64,000 bases of DNA from Delftia tsuruhatensis NBRC 16741 (GCF_001571325.1 NZ_BCTO01000014.1:1-64000); one strand, 5' to 3'. Counted from the stretch's first letter, positions 7,508 to 16,853 are shown. Numbers and translations: made by a program. The notes: generated by a model from the letters alone, not told the origin.

Positions 7508-8431
7508 TCAGGCAGACGCTGCCGGGACGGCTTCCATGCCCAGGGCTTCTTCGCCCTGCACACCCTCGATCCCCAACACCTCCACGCACGCATGCAGCGC
7601 AGGCGACCAGCCCTGGCGCGCGGGCACGACGAACCAGGTTTCCACGCGGGCGACTTCCTGGGCGAGTGTGCCGGGCAGGGCCGTGATGTGCACGCCGAAG
7701 CGGTGCTGCTGGGCCTGGACCACGCTGCGCGGCAGCAGGCCGTAGCCCATGCCGGCGGCCACGCAGCCGAGGATGGCGTCCAGCGATCCCATTTCCATGA
7801 TGCGTGCGGCCACGCCGCGCGTGGCCAGCAGCAGTTCGATGCGCTGGCGGTAGCTGCAGCCCTGGCGGAAGGCCAGGAAGGGCACGGCGCTGAGCTGGGC
7901 GGCATCGGGAAAGCGCGGCAGCGCGAATGCGGTGACCAGCACCAGTTCCTCCTCGAAAACCTTCCAGCCCTGCAGCCGCGACTGGGGCGGCATGCCCGAG
8001 ACGAAGGCGCAGTCCAGCCGCCCTGCCAGCAGGTCAGCCAGCAGCTCGGCCGTGGTGGCCGTGCGCAGCTCCAGGTCCAGGCCGGGCCGGGCCTGGTGCA
8101 GGCGCGCCAGCAGCGGCGGCAGGCGCAGCGCGGCCGTGGTTTCCATGGAGCCTATGCGCAGCGCGCCGGCGGCCCGGGCGCTGCCCTGCAGCAGGGCCAG
8201 CGCCTCGTCATGGTCGGCCAGCATGCGCCGCGCGTATTGCTCCAGCAGGCGGCCGGCAGGCGTGGCGTGCACGGGAGCGCTGCGCTCCAGCAGTTGCACG
8301 CCGGCCTCGTCCTCGAGCTTTTTCACATGGGCCGTCACGTTGGACTGCACGGTGTGCAGTTGCTGCGCGGCAGCGCCGAAGCTGCCGCTGTCGCAGACGG
8401 CCAGGAACATGCGCAGGGACTTCAGTTGCAT
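7508..8431 (-). CDS. LysR-family transcriptional regulator
   Basis: About 307 residues: an N-terminal winged HTH (MQLKSLRMFLAVCDSGSFGAAA, then QSNVTAHVKKLEDEAG) and a C-terminal periplasmic-binding-like effector domain. The start at 8431 puts the HTH in register with the family and has GGAG five nt upstream; an ATG at 8452 is also possible. It is divergent from an MFS transporter across about 100 bp, where CATCAT and ATGATG half-sites lie 16 bp apart (8471-8498), a possible LysR site. Control of that transporter is therefore likely. The effector is unknown. Confidence 0.88.
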   Translation of the reverse strand: MQLKSLRMFLAVCDSGSFGAAAQQLHTVQSNVTAHVKKLEDEAGVQLLERSAPVHATPAGRLLEQYARRMLADHDEALALLQGSARAAGALRIGSMETTAALRLPPLLARLHQARPGLDLELRTATTAELLADLLAGRLDCAFVSGMPPQSRLQGWKVFEEELVLVTAFALPRFPDAAQLSAVPFLAFRQGCSYRQRIELLLATRGVAARIMEMGSLDAILGCVAAGMGYGLLPRSVVQAQQHRFGVHITALPGTLAQEVARVETWFVVPARQGWSPALHACVEVLGIEGVQGEEALGMEAVPAASA

Positions 8432-8533
8432 CGCGGCTCCAGTGGCATTCATCTTCAATCGAGATCGACGCCATCATTTTGAATCATTGGACATGATGAC
8501 TCCGGCGGCTTAAGGTATGCCCATCCTCCCCGC

Positions 8534-9736
8534 ATGGCGCCCACTCCCGTGATCCAACGCAACGAAACTTCCCTGCTGCTGACCGGCTTCATGGCCACGC
8601 TCAGCGGCGTCGGCCTGGCGCGCTTTGCCTACACAGCGCTGATGCCGCAGATGGTGCATGCCGGCTGGTTCAGCGGCGAGCAGGTGGCCTACCTGGGTGC
8701 GGCCAACCTGCTGGGCTATCTGATCGGGGCGCTGGCCGCCGCGCCGCTGGCCGAACGCCTGGGCGCGCTGCGCGTGCTGCTGTGGTGCTGGGTGGCCCTG
8801 GCGCTGAGCTTTGCGGCCTGCGCCTGGCCTCTGCCCATGCCCTGGTTCTTTGCCTGGCGCTGCATCTCGGGCATTGGCGGCGCCATCCTGATGGTGCTGG
8901 GCCCCTCGGTGGCCCTGGCGGCCACCCCCCTGCAGCGGCGTGCGGCCCTGGGGCCGCTGATGTTCTGCGGCATAGGCGCCGGCGCCCTGCTGTCGGCCAC
9001 GCTGATACCGCTGCTGGCGCGCCAGAGCCTGGGCGCCGTCTGGTGGGCGCTGGCGGCGGTCTGCGCCTGGGCCGGCTGGCTGGGCTGGCGCCATGTGCGG
9101 CGGCTGCCGGTGCCTGCGCCCATCGCCATCACGCCCCATGCCCGGCCCGTGCCCGCCGCGCCCCTGTGGACGCTGCCCGTGGTGCTGGTGATGCTGGCCT
9201 ATATGACGGACGCCTTCGGCTTTGTGCCGCACACGGTGTTCTGGGTGGACTACCTGGCGCGCGAGTTGCAGTTGGGCGATGCCTATGCCTCCACGCAGTG
9301 GGCCGTGTTCGGCCTGGGCGCCATTGCCGGGCCGCTGGTGGCCTCGCTGTGCGCCACGCGCTTTGGCTGGTGGGGCACGACCACGGGCGCCTATGCGGTC
9401 AAGACCCTGGCCATTGCCATGCCGCTGTTCTGGGTAGGATTTGCGGGGCATGCGACCTCGTCCTTCCTGGTGGGCGCGCTGTCGCCGGGCATGGCGGCCA
9501 TCACCTCGGGCTACCTGATGCAGCTGATCGGCCCCGTGCAGCACAAGCGCATGTGGGGCTATGCCACGGCGGCCTTTGCGCTGATGCAGGCCGTGTCGGG
9601 GTATTTCATGGCCTGGAGCTATGCGGGCCTGGGCTCGTACCAGCGCCTGTTCGTCATCGGCAGCGTGTCGCTGCTGCTGGGCACGCTGATGATCGCCGCC
9701 AGCCGCGCCAGCGCGCGCCGCCAGGCCGCCGCATGA
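8534..9736 (+). CDS. YbfB/YjiJ-family MFS transporter
   Basis: A 400-residue membrane protein of 12 predicted hydrophobic segments with the YbfB/YjiJ signature near the N-terminus ([15 protein letters not shown]) and [23 protein letters not shown]. These are major facilitator exporters or importers of unknown specificity. It is divergent from a LysR regulator and 34 bp upstream of a nitronate monooxygenase, with which it probably forms an operon. Substrate cannot be read from sequence. Confidence 0.85.
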   Translation: MAPTPVIQRNETSLLLTGFMATLSGVGLARFAYTALMPQMVHAGWFSGEQVAYLGAANLLGYLIGALAAAPLAERLGALRVLLWCWVALALSFAACAWPLPMPWFFAWRCISGIGGAILMVLGPSVALAATPLQRRAALGPLMFCGIGAGALLSATLIPLLARQSLGAVWWALAAVCAWAGWLGWRHVRRLPVPAPIAITPHARPVPAAPLWTLPVVLVMLAYMTDAFGFVPHTVFWVDYLARELQLGDAYASTQWAVFGLGAIAGPLVASLCATRFGWWGTTTGAYAVKTLAIAMPLFWVGFAGHATSSFLVGALSPGMAAITSGYLMQLIGPVQHKRMWGYATAAFALMQAVSGYFMAWSYAGLGSYQRLFVIGSVSLLLGTLMIAASRASARRQAAA

Positions 9737-9770
9737 GTGCGCGGATTCGAGACAGGAAACAAGGAGTCGT

Positions 9771-10844
9771 ATGAGCACCGCAAAGACCGCGTGGATGGCC
9801 CGCCTTGGCATGCGCCATCCCATCATCCAGGCCCCCATGGCCGGAACGTCCACGCCCGCGCTGGCGGCCGCCGTCACCGATGCGGGCGGCCTGGGCTCGC
9901 TGGGCATTGGCGCCAGCGGCACGGAGCAGGCGCACCAGCAGATCGTGCAGGCGCGCGCGCTGACTTCGGGCGCCTTCAACGTCAACCTGTTCTGCCACCG
10001 GCCGGCCCGGGCCGATGCGCAGCGCGAGGCCGCCTGGCTGGCCCATCTGGCGCCCGAGTTCGCGCGCTTCGGCGCCGCGCCGCCTGCCACGCTCAACGAG
10101 ATCTACGCCACCGCCGTCGGCAACGCGGCGCTGCAGGCCATGCTGCTGCAGGAGCGGCCCGCCGTGGTGAGCTTTCATTTCGGGCTGCCGGAGCAGGGCT
10201 TCATCGACGCGCTGCGCGCGGCCGGCGTCGTGACCCTGGCCAGCGCCACGTCGCTGGACGAGGCGCGCCAGGTGGAGCAGGCCGGTGTCGATGCCATCGT
10301 GGCCCAGGGCGTGGAGGCCGGGGGGCACCGCGGCACGTTCGATCCCGCGCAGGACCGCATGATGGGCACCTTCGCCCTGGTGCGCGTGCTGGCGCGCAAC
10401 ACGGCCCTGCCGGTGATCGCAGCCGGCGGCATCATGGATGGCGAAGGCATCGCGGCCGCGCTGGGCCTGGGCGCCTGTGCGGCGCAGCTGGGCACGGCCT
10501 TCATCCTCTGCCCTGAATCGTCCGCCAGCCCGGCCTACCGTGCCGAGCTGCGCAGCGAACGCGCCCACCACACGGGCATCACCGCCGCCATCTCGGGCCG
10601 GCCGGCGCGCGGCATGGTCAACCGGCTGCATGCGCTGGGCGCCAGCCATGGCCAGCCCCTGCCCGACTATCCGCGCGTCTACGACGCAGGCAAGGCGCTG
10701 CACCAGGCGGCCTCGGCGCAGGGCAGCTCCGACTACGCAGCCCACTGGGCCGGCCAGGGTGCGCCGCTGGCGCGCGAGATGCCGGCCGCCGCGCTGGTGC
10801 AGACGCTGGCCGGCGAACTGGCGAGCGCTCAGGCAGGCCGCTAG
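9771..10844 (+). CDS. Nitronate monooxygenase / 2-nitropropane dioxygenase family flavoprotein
   Basis: A 357-residue FMN-dependent TIM barrel. Visible landmarks are [11 protein letters not shown] at residues 15-25, [10 protein letters not shown], the FMN-phosphate loop [13 protein letters not shown] near residue 180 and [11 protein letters not shown] with [12 protein letters not shown]. Family members oxidise propionate 3-nitronate and other alkyl nitronates for detoxification. RBS AAGGAG lies 4 nt before the ATG. It follows the MFS gene closely and converges with metC, 13 bp away. Some family members are enoyl-ACP reductase-like, but length and the GGHRG loop favour nitronate monooxygenase. 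Confidence 0.88.
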   Translation: MSTAKTAWMARLGMRHPIIQAPMAGTSTPALAAAVTDAGGLGSLGIGASGTEQAHQQIVQARALTSGAFNVNLFCHRPARADAQREAAWLAHLAPEFARFGAAPPATLNEIYATAVGNAALQAMLLQERPAVVSFHFGLPEQGFIDALRAAGVVTLASATSLDEARQVEQAGVDAIVAQGVEAGGHRGTFDPAQDRMMGTFALVRVLARNTALPVIAAGGIMDGEGIAAALGLGACAAQLGTAFILCPESSASPAYRAELRSERAHHTGITAAISGRPARGMVNRLHALGASHGQPLPDYPRVYDAGKALHQAASAQGSSDYAAHWAGQGAPLAREMPAAALVQTLAGELASAQAGR

Positions 10845-10857
10845 AGCGTGTTATCCA

Positions 10858-12075
10858 CTAAAGTGCCGCCAGCCCCTGCTCCAGGTCGGCGATGAGGTCG
10901 CGCGGCGACTCCAGGCCGATGTGCAGGCGCACCACGGGCCCGCGCGCACTCCAGTCGGTGACGCTGCGCGCCTGCGCCATGTGCGCGGCCGTCGCCAGGC
11001 TTTCGTAGCCGCCCCAGGAGGCGCCGATGCCGAAGAGGCGCAGGCCGTCGATGAAGCGGTCCACGGCGGCCTCGGCGGTGCCGGGCTGCAGCTCCAGCGA
11101 CACCAGGCCGTTCGTGCCCTGGCAGTCGCGCAGCCACAGCGCATGGCCGGGGTGCGTGGGCAGCGCGGGGCAGAACACGGTGGCCACGGCCGGGTGCTGC
11201 TGCAGCCAGTGCGCCACCTCCAGCGCATGCGCCTCGTGCATCTGCAGCCGTGCGGCCAGCGAGCGCATGCCGCGCAGCACCAGCCAGGCATCGTCGGGGC
11301 TGACCGCCATGCCGAAGGCATCGCAGCGCGCGGCCAGCGGCTCCCAGGCGGCCTCGGTGGTGGCCACGGTGCCCATCATCACGTCGGAGTGGCCAGCCAG
11401 GTACTTGGTGGCTGCCATCACCGAGACATCGGCCCCCAGCGCCAGCGGCCGGTACTGGCAGCCCGACCCCCAGGTGTTGTCGGCCAGGACCAGGGCGCCG
11501 CGCGCATGGGCCATGGCCGCCAGCGCGGGCAGGTCGCACATCTCGTAGACCAGCGATCCCGGGCATTCGGCATAGACCATGCGGGTGTTGGGGCGCATGC
11601 GCGCCTGGGCGTCGCTGCCATCGGCCGCGAAGAAGTCGTACTCGATGCCGTAGGGCCGCAGCCATTGCCCGGCCAGGTGGCGCACAGGCTGGTAGGCGCT
11701 GTCGGTCAGCAGCACATGGTCGCCGGGGCGCAGGTAGCTGAGCAGGGCCATGGCGATGGCCGCCAGGCCGGTAGGCAGCAGCCGCGTGCGGTGGGCGCCT
11801 TCCAGCTCGCTGACGGCGTCTTCCAGCGCAAAGCCGGTGGGCGTGCCGCGCGCGCCGTAGCTGAAGATGCGCTCGCCGGCGCGGCGCTCGCGCATCTCGC
11901 GCTGCTGTGCCGTGCTCTCGAACAGCACGGTGCTGGCGCGCACCAGGGGCGGGTTGACGGCCGTGCCGCCCGCATAGGCCGGGCGCTTGCCCGCATGCAG
12001 CAGCCGGGTCTGCAGGTCCAGCGCGGGGGCACCAGGGGCGGATGCGCCAGGCACGGGGGCGTGTTCGGCAGCCAT
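10858..12075 (-). CDS. metC: Cystathionine beta-lyase (PLP-dependent, Cys/Met metabolism family)
   Basis: A 405-residue PLP enzyme. The Schiff-base lysine is K224 in ATKYLAGHSD; ADNTWGSG carries the PLP-ring aspartate and LLPTGLAAIAMAL the phosphate-binding region. Such enzymes cleave cystathionine, or cysteine-like C-S substrates, to thiol, pyruvate and ammonia. It is the last gene of an operon with a thiol-dioxygenase-like enzyme, a multi-rhodanese and a Bug receptor. Its start overlaps the receptor stop by one base. The context suggests catabolic desulfuration of an imported organosulfur compound rather than methionine synthesis; that is inference. Confidence 0.85.
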   Translation of the reverse strand: MAAEHAPVPGASAPGAPALDLQTRLLHAGKRPAYAGGTAVNPPLVRASTVLFESTAQQREMRERRAGERIFSYGARGTPTGFALEDAVSELEGAHRTRLLPTGLAAIAMALLSYLRPGDHVLLTDSAYQPVRHLAGQWLRPYGIEYDFFAADGSDAQARMRPNTRMVYAECPGSLVYEMCDLPALAAMAHARGALVLADNTWGSGCQYRPLALGADVSVMAATKYLAGHSDVMMGTVATTEAAWEPLAARCDAFGMAVSPDDAWLVLRGMRSLAARLQMHEAHALEVAHWLQQHPAVATVFCPALPTHPGHALWLRDCQGTNGLVSLELQPGTAEAAVDRFIDGLRLFGIGASWGGYESLATAAHMAQARSVTDWSARGPVVRLHIGLESPRDLIADLEQGLAAL

Positions 12076-13073
12076 CAGTCGATCTTCGCGCCCGAGAGCT
12101 TGACCACGCGCGACCAGCGCTCCATGTCCTGGCGCAGCTGGGCGGCAAAGGCCTCGGGCGTGCTGGCCACGACTTCGCTGCCGCCATCGACGACCAGCTT
12201 GGTCACTTCCGGCAGTTGCAGGGTGCGCACGATGGCGTCGTGCAGATAGGCCACGCGCTCGGGCGGCGTGCCGGCGGGTGCGAAGAAGCCGTACCAGTCC
12301 TCGAAGCGCGCATTGCGCAGGCCCAGTTCCTCCAGCGTGGGCACCTTGCCGAACACGCCGATGCGGCGCGGGCTGGTGACGGCCAGCGCGCGCACCTGGC
12401 CCGCCTGGATCATGCCGGCCACGGACGAGGTGGAGGTGATCAGCACATCGACCTGCTGGCCCAGCAGATCGTTGATGGCCGGCCCCGCGCCCTTGTAGGG
12501 CACATGGGTCATGGGCACGCCGTTTTCCTTGGACAGCACCACGCCCACCAGGTGCGACAGCGTGCCGTTGCCGGGCGTGGCATAGGTGACGCGGCCCGGC
12601 TCGCCCTTGCTGCGCGCCACCAGGTCGGCAAAGCTCTTGAGGGGCGAGGCCGAGGCGACCACGATGGCCAGCGGCGCCGCGTTGATCTGCGTGATGGGCA
12701 CGAAGTTCTTGAGCGGATCGAAGCCCGGCGCGCTGTAGAGCGCGGGGTTCACCGCCATCAGCGAGACCTGGCCCGTTAGCACGGTGTAGCCATCGGGCTT
12801 GGCCTCGGCCACGGCCTTGGCGCCGATGTTGCCGCCCGCGCCGCCCCGGTTTTCCACCACGGAGGGCTGGCCCGTGGCCTCGGTCAGGCGCGTGGTGACC
12901 CAGCGCGTGCTGGCGTCGTTGCCGCCGCCCGGCGGGAAGGGCGAGATGAAGCGGATCGGCTGGGCCGGATAGCCGTTGCGTGCAGCCAGCGGCTCGGCCG
13001 TGGCCTGCGAGAGCATGGCCAGGGCCGCGAGGCTGGCGGCCAGCATCCTGGCCAGGTTGAGGGTTGCGAACAT
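12075..13073 (-). CDS. Bug (TctC-type) periplasmic solute-binding receptor
   Basis: 332 residues with a cleavable signal peptide (LNLARMLAASLAALAMLSQATA) and the Bug fold markers QPIRFISPFPPGGGNDASTR, ENRGGAGGNIGA, YTVLTGQVSLMAVNP, HVPYKGAGPAINDLLGQQV and PTLEELG. The ATG at 13073 is preceded by GGAGA. Bug receptors bind carboxylates or similar small molecules. No TctA/TctB membrane partner is nearby, as is usual for orphan Bug proteins of this order. Its place between the rhodanese and metC suggests an organosulfur or carboxylate ligand. Confidence 0.9.
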   Translation of the reverse strand: MFATLNLARMLAASLAALAMLSQATAEPLAARNGYPAQPIRFISPFPPGGGNDASTRWVTTRLTEATGQPSVVENRGGAGGNIGAKAVAEAKPDGYTVLTGQVSLMAVNPALYSAPGFDPLKNFVPITQINAAPLAIVVASASPLKSFADLVARSKGEPGRVTYATPGNGTLSHLVGVVLSKENGVPMTHVPYKGAGPAINDLLGQQVDVLITSTSSVAGMIQAGQVRALAVTSPRRIGVFGKVPTLEELGLRNARFEDWYGFFAPAGTPPERVAYLHDAIVRTLQLPEVTKLVVDGGSEVVASTPEAFAAQLRQDMERWSRVVKLSGAKID

Positions 13074-13128
13074 GTCTTGTCTCCTGTCGTTATGTGGTGT
13101 TGGGCTGTTCGGATGCTCTTTGCGTGGA

Positions 13129-14709
13129 TCAGGACATTGCCGGCTCCGGCAGGCGGAAGGCAGCCAGTTCCTGCGCGTCCAGTTGGGGCACCAGGCCCGT
13201 CTCCCAGGCCAGGTAGCGGCGTGCCGCTTCCTTGTTGCCGTCGTGGCGGTCGTGCACGAAGAACAGGTAGTCGATGCACTCGGCGTCGGTGGGGCTGTCG
13301 GGCGTGGACTCGACAGGCAGGCCGGCCTGCTGCCATGCGGCCAGGCCGCCTTCGAGCAGCAGCGGCGCGGCGCCCTGCAGTTCCAGTGCTGCCCATTGCG
13401 CCATGCCGGGCTCGTCGGCCACCAGCACGATCTGGCGCGTCTCGCCGGCCAGATCGCTGGCAAGGCACGGGCGGATGGACCAGCGGGCTCCGGCGATGTG
13501 GCCTGCGCGGTACTTCATGCCCGCGCGCAGATCGACCACGGCCACCTCGCCCTGGCGCATGCGTTCGTGCAGGGCCTGCGCCGTGATGCCTGCCAGTGCG
13601 GGGACCTGGGGCGGCTGGGCCGGTGCCAGGTCCAGGCCGCTGTGCAGGCCTCCCCGCAGCACGCAGGCGTCATGGCCGAGCTGGCGCAGCCAGCTGGCCA
13701 CCACGGGGGCGCGCACGCCATCGCTGTCGAACAGCACCAGGCGCGCACCGCGCACGCCCACGTACTGGTCGCCGGCCTGCATGAGCTGGCCGCCGGGCGT
13801 GTGCTGGGCGCCGGGCAGCGAGCCGGCCTTGAATTCCTCGGGCGTGCGCACATCGCACAGGAACAGCGTGCGCGCAGCATCCTGGCTCCAGGCGCGCACG
13901 GTGTCGGCATCGACCTCGGGCACGTCGAAGCGTTCGGCCAGGGCGCGGGCCTGTGCTTGCAGCGCGCTGCTGGCCGAGTCGTCGCCATAACGCTGCGTGC
14001 CGCCATGCTCCAGCGGCAGGTCGGCCAGGTACCAGCCCTGGGTGCCGTTCTCCAGCGCGTAGACGGGGTTGGGAATGCCCAGGTTGATCAAGGTCTGCGC
14101 GCCGATGATGGAGCGCGTGCGGCCCGCGCAATTGACCACGATGGGCGTGGCCGCATCGGGCACCAGGCGGCTCACGCGCAGCGCCAGCTCGCCATTGGGG
14201 CAGCAGATGGCGCCGGGGATGTTCATCTTGTGGAACTCGGAGACGGGCCGGCCGTCCAGCACCACCAGGGGCAGGCCCGCCGCCTGGCGCGCCGCCAGCT
14301 GCTGGGCCGTGATGCGCGGCGTGCCGTAGGCGTGCTCGGCCAGTTCGCCAAAGGTCTTGGAGGGCAGGTTCACGCCGGCGAACAGCGTGTAGCCTGCCGC
14401 GCTCCAGGCCTGGGTGCCGCCTTCCAGCACAGACACCTGGGTGTAGCCCAGGGCTTCGAGGCGGCGCGCGGCACGCCCGGCCACGCCCGCGCCGGCATCG
14501 CCCTCGCCACCGTCGTAGGTGACGACGCGCACCTGCCTGCGCGGCACCAGGCGGGGCACATCCAGCTCCAGCCGGCTGTAGGGCAGGGGCGTGGCGTAGA
14601 ACAGGTGCGACTCGCCGTACTGGCCGTGCTCGCGCACGTCGAGCAGCGCGATCTCCTGGCCGTCGTGCAACCAGGATTTGAGGGTGTGGGCGTCAATGGA
14701 TGCGGTCAT
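13129..14709 (-). CDS. Four-domain rhodanese-like protein with one catalytic cysteine
   Basis: 526 residues from the ATG at 14709, made of four tandem rhodanese modules (about 5-110, 130-235, 265-365, 375-465) plus a C-terminal segment (478-515). Repeated landmarks are LLDVREHGQYGESH, VLDGRPVSEFHKMNIPGA, LCDVRTPEEFKAGSLPGA and VVDLRAGMKYRAGHIAGA. Only module 2 has an active-site cysteine (C194 in VVNCAGRTRS). The equivalent loops of modules 1, 3 and 4 carry Asp (YDGGEG, FDSDGVR, ADEPGMA) and are presumably structural. Likely a sulfurtransferase downstream of thiol oxidation in this operon. No signal peptide is seen, so it acts in the cytoplasm. Confidence 0.88.
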   Translation of the reverse strand: MTASIDAHTLKSWLHDGQEIALLDVREHGQYGESHLFYATPLPYSRLELDVPRLVPRRQVRVVTYDGGEGDAGAGVAGRAARRLEALGYTQVSVLEGGTQAWSAAGYTLFAGVNLPSKTFGELAEHAYGTPRITAQQLAARQAAGLPLVVLDGRPVSEFHKMNIPGAICCPNGELALRVSRLVPDAATPIVVNCAGRTRSIIGAQTLINLGIPNPVYALENGTQGWYLADLPLEHGGTQRYGDDSASSALQAQARALAERFDVPEVDADTVRAWSQDAARTLFLCDVRTPEEFKAGSLPGAQHTPGGQLMQAGDQYVGVRGARLVLFDSDGVRAPVVASWLRQLGHDACVLRGGLHSGLDLAPAQPPQVPALAGITAQALHERMRQGEVAVVDLRAGMKYRAGHIAGARWSIRPCLASDLAGETRQIVLVADEPGMAQWAALELQGAAPLLLEGGLAAWQQAGLPVESTPDSPTDAECIDYLFFVHDRHDGNKEAARRYLAWETGLVPQLDAQELAAFRLPEPAMS

Positions 14710-14840
14710 TGCATGCGGTCCGGGAAAAAGATCGGCAAGGAATTTCGGGCAAAGCCCTGCCACGCGCGCCCCGTGGGGCGCGCTGCGGCATGGACAGGGA
14801 AAAGGCAGGAAGCGGGAGGTAGCGGCCGGAAGGCCTGGGC

Positions 14841-15440
14841 TCAGCGGCGCGTCTGCACGCCGATGGCCATGGTCTGGCAGGTGCCGGCGGCCAGGTCGTA
14901 GCTGGTGCGCTCGTTGAGCGTCTCCAGCGCGCGGCCGTACATGTGCAGGTGGCGGATGACCTGCTCGCCCTGGATCTCCACGGAGTGGATGTCCTCGGGC
15001 ATGAGGGCGATGCCCTGGCCTGGCGCCACCACCACGAGATCCGTCTCACGCAGCGTGGCCTTGCCGGGGACGGAGCCGTCGTCGGTGCGCTCGTAGACGC
15101 GGTTGTGCTCCGTGCCTTCCACGGCGGCAATGCAGGCCCAGGTCGTGTGGTTGTGCGGCACGATGCGCTTGCCCGGGCGCATGACGTTGAGGTACAGCGC
15201 ATAGCTCTGGTCGGCGTCCTCGGCGATCAGGTAGCGAGCCTGGTGCTCGCCCTCTTCGGGCGCGGCGTAGTCGGCCTGCTGCCAGAAGTCTCGGCGCGCG
15301 GCCAGGCCCAGCAGCTGCTGGAGCACGGCGTCCAGGCTGGCGCGCGTGGCAGCGCCTTCGCCAATGACCTGCTTCATGTGGTCGATGGCCGCTGTCACGG
15401 CGGCGCTGCGCTGTTCGGTGATGGTGGTGGTGGTGTTCAA
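14841..15440 (-). CDS. Cysteine dioxygenase-family thiol dioxygenase (cupin)
   Basis: 199 residues starting at TTG 15440, chosen because AAGGAG lies 6 nt upstream and no suitable in-frame ATG exists. The three-histidine iron site is visible as H96-x-H98 (VPHNHTTW) and H152 (PEDIHSVE). R69 in ARYL falls where mammalian CDO has its carboxylate-binding Arg60, by eye. Family members oxidise cysteine or 3-mercaptopropionate to the sulfinate; which one cannot be decided here. It is the first gene of the operon leading to the rhodanese, Bug receptor and metC, and is divergent from a LysR regulator. Confidence 0.82.
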   Translation of the reverse strand: MNTTTTITEQRSAAVTAAIDHMKQVIGEGAATRASLDAVLQQLLGLAARRDFWQQADYAAPEEGEHQARYLIAEDADQSYALYLNVMRPGKRIVPHNHTTWACIAAVEGTEHNRVYERTDDGSVPGKATLRETDLVVVAPGQGIALMPEDIHSVEIQGEQVIRHLHMYGRALETLNERTSYDLAAGTCQTMAIGVQTRR

Positions 15441-15515
15441 AGGGGACTCCTTGTCGTCGTTGAAGCCCACTGTAGTGAGGCGTCCGGCCCGCAACAATCC
15501 ACGCACCCTCAACAA

Positions 15516-15538
15516 ATACTTCAATAAAATTGAAGTAT
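15516..15538. promoter_or_regulatory. Perfect palindrome overlapping the LysR start codon
   Basis: Arms ATACTTCAAT (15516-15525) and ATTGAAGTAT (15529-15538) flank the trinucleotide AAA: a perfect 10-bp inverted repeat in the gap between the thiol dioxygenase operon and its divergent LysR gene. The right arm ends in the first two bases of the LysR ATG. This is probably the autoregulatory operator. Binding there would block the regulator's own promoter or translation start while positioned to activate the operon. Confidence 0.7.
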
Positions 15539-16397
15539 GGAGACGCTTGACCTGGACCTGCTGCGCACCCTGGCCGCCATTGCCAGCCACGACAGCTTTG
15601 CCGCCGCCGCCGTGCAGATGGGCCGCACGCAATCGGCCATCACCCAGCAGATGCAGCGGCTGGAGGAGAAGATCGGCCACGCGCTGTTCGAGAAGCAGGG
15701 CCGGCAAAAACGCCTCACCGACCACGGCCAGCGCCTGCTGGGCTATGCGCGCCACATGCTGGCCATCCACGACGAGGCGCTGCGCAACCTGCAGCACCGC
15801 CAGGTGCAGGGCCTGGTGCGCATTGGCGCACCCCACGACGCGGCCGACAACATGCTGCCGCCCGTGCTGCAGGAGATCGCGCTGAACTTTCCGGGCATGC
15901 AGATCGACATCCATGTGGGGCGCAGCCCTTTCCTGATGGAGTCGCTCAAGCAGGGCGAGCTGGACCTGGCCATCTCCAACCGGGAGGATGAAGGCTTCGA
16001 GGGCTTTGCCCTGCGCTCCACACCCACGGTCTGGCTGTGCGGCGCGGGCTATGCCCATGACCCGGGCAAGCCCGTGCCCCTGGTCATGGCCGACGGGCCC
16101 AGCATCTTCCGCCGCCTGGGCTGCGACGCGCTGGATGCGGCAGGCATCGCCTGGACACCGCGCCACACCTGCACCAGCCTGGTGGGCATACGCGCGGCCC
16201 TGCGCGCGGGCCTGGGCGTGACGGCGCGCGGCGTGGAGCAACTGGACCCGGGTCTGCGCGTGCTGGGTGCGGGCGACGGCATGCCGCCGCTGCCGGACCT
16301 GGTCTACCGCCTGTACATCCGCAGCCATGTGATCAGCCCCGTCACGCGCCAGATCTTCGAGAACCTGCAGGCACGCATGCGGCTGCCGGCCGGCTGA
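15537..16397 (+). CDS. LysR-family regulator of the thiol dioxygenase/rhodanese operon
   Basis: 286 residues: winged HTH at 1-60 ([19 protein letters not shown], then [19 protein letters not shown]) followed by a LysR substrate domain ([18 protein letters not shown]). Divergent from the sulfur operon with a perfect palindrome overlapping its own start codon, so it most likely controls that operon and itself. The effector is presumably a thiol or its oxidation product; this is inference from the neighbours. No anomalies are seen. Confidence 0.9.
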   Translation: METLDLDLLRTLAAIASHDSFAAAAVQMGRTQSAITQQMQRLEEKIGHALFEKQGRQKRLTDHGQRLLGYARHMLAIHDEALRNLQHRQVQGLVRIGAPHDAADNMLPPVLQEIALNFPGMQIDIHVGRSPFLMESLKQGELDLAISNREDEGFEGFALRSTPTVWLCGAGYAHDPGKPVPLVMADGPSIFRRLGCDALDAAGIAWTPRHTCTSLVGIRAALRAGLGVTARGVEQLDPGLRVLGAGDGMPPLPDLVYRLYIRSHVISPVTRQIFENLQARMRLPAG

Positions 16398-16455
16398 GGG
16401 ACAGCGTTGGGGAGGCGGAGGGACGGCAGGCGTGCAGCTTGCCAGCGCTGCTTGT

Positions 16456-16474
16456 AATGGGACTTATTCTCAAA
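16456..16474 (+). promoter_or_regulatory. Fur-box-like site upstream of the iron-uptake-linked operon
   Basis: AATGGGACTTATTCTCAAA matches the common Fur box form AATGAGAATTATTCTCATT at 15 of 19 positions. It lies about 65 bp before the DUF3649 gene, in a short AT-rich patch. This fits iron-repressed expression of the DUF3649-PepSY-DUF3325 genes, which typically accompany siderophore uptake systems. The match is by eye. Confidence 0.6.
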
Positions 16475-16538
16475 TAACATCCGCGCCACCGCCGCCCCCT
16501 CCGGCCGGCGTTTTTCGAGCCTTTCCAGGCACTGCGCC

Positions 16539-16853
16539 ATGCCATCTCCCACTCTTGCCCGCACCCATGACTGGTTCCGTGACTACGGGCCGCTGATCTC
16601 CCGCATCCTCGCTGCGCTGTTCGGCGGCTATGCCGTGGCCGCCCTGGCCAGCGTGGCCGTTGTGGCCCTGCCCGCAGACCGCACGCAGGCGGCGATCTCG
16701 GGCACCTTGCTGAGCTTTGCCGTCTACGCGGGCGCGGTGATCTGGGTGTTTGCCGTGCGCAGCGCCACGCGCGCCTGGGCCGGCCTGCTGGTCGCCGCCC
16801 TGGTGCTGGCGCCTGCCGCGTGGTGGACCTGGGGCAAGGGGCTGGGCGCATGA
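16539..16853 (+). CDS. DUF3649 small membrane protein, iron-uptake associated
   Basis: 104 residues with about three hydrophobic segments (ISRILAALFGGYAVAALASV, then GTLLSFAVYAGAVIWVFAV and WAGLLVAALVLAPAAWW), ending GKGLGA. This matches the DUF3649 family, found next to PepSY reductase-like proteins and DUF3325 in iron-uptake loci. Its stop overlaps the next gene's start (ATGA, 16850-16853). A Fur-box-like site lies upstream. Function is unknown; a role in inner-membrane iron reduction or transfer is inferred from context. Confidence 0.75.
   Translation: MPSPTLARTHDWFRDYGPLISRILAALFGGYAVAALASVAVVALPADRTQAAISGTLLSFAVYAGAVIWVFAVRSATRAWAGLLVAALVLAPAAWWTWGKGLGA

Noticed and set aside
8510-10096. 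A 528-codon minus-strand frame opposite the MFS gene
   Set aside because: Shadow frame; the plus-strand MFS and nitronate monooxygenase are clear families and fill the same DNA.
13074-13463. N-terminal extension of the Bug receptor at 12075 up to 13463
   Set aside because: The extension is antisense to nothing but overlaps the rhodanese gene in another frame and lacks similarity; the signal peptide starts at 13073 behind a good RBS.
15441-16328. N-terminal extension of the thiol dioxygenase to 16328
   Set aside because: It runs antisense through the LysR gene with no family similarity; TTG at 15440 has AAGGAG and gives the normal length.
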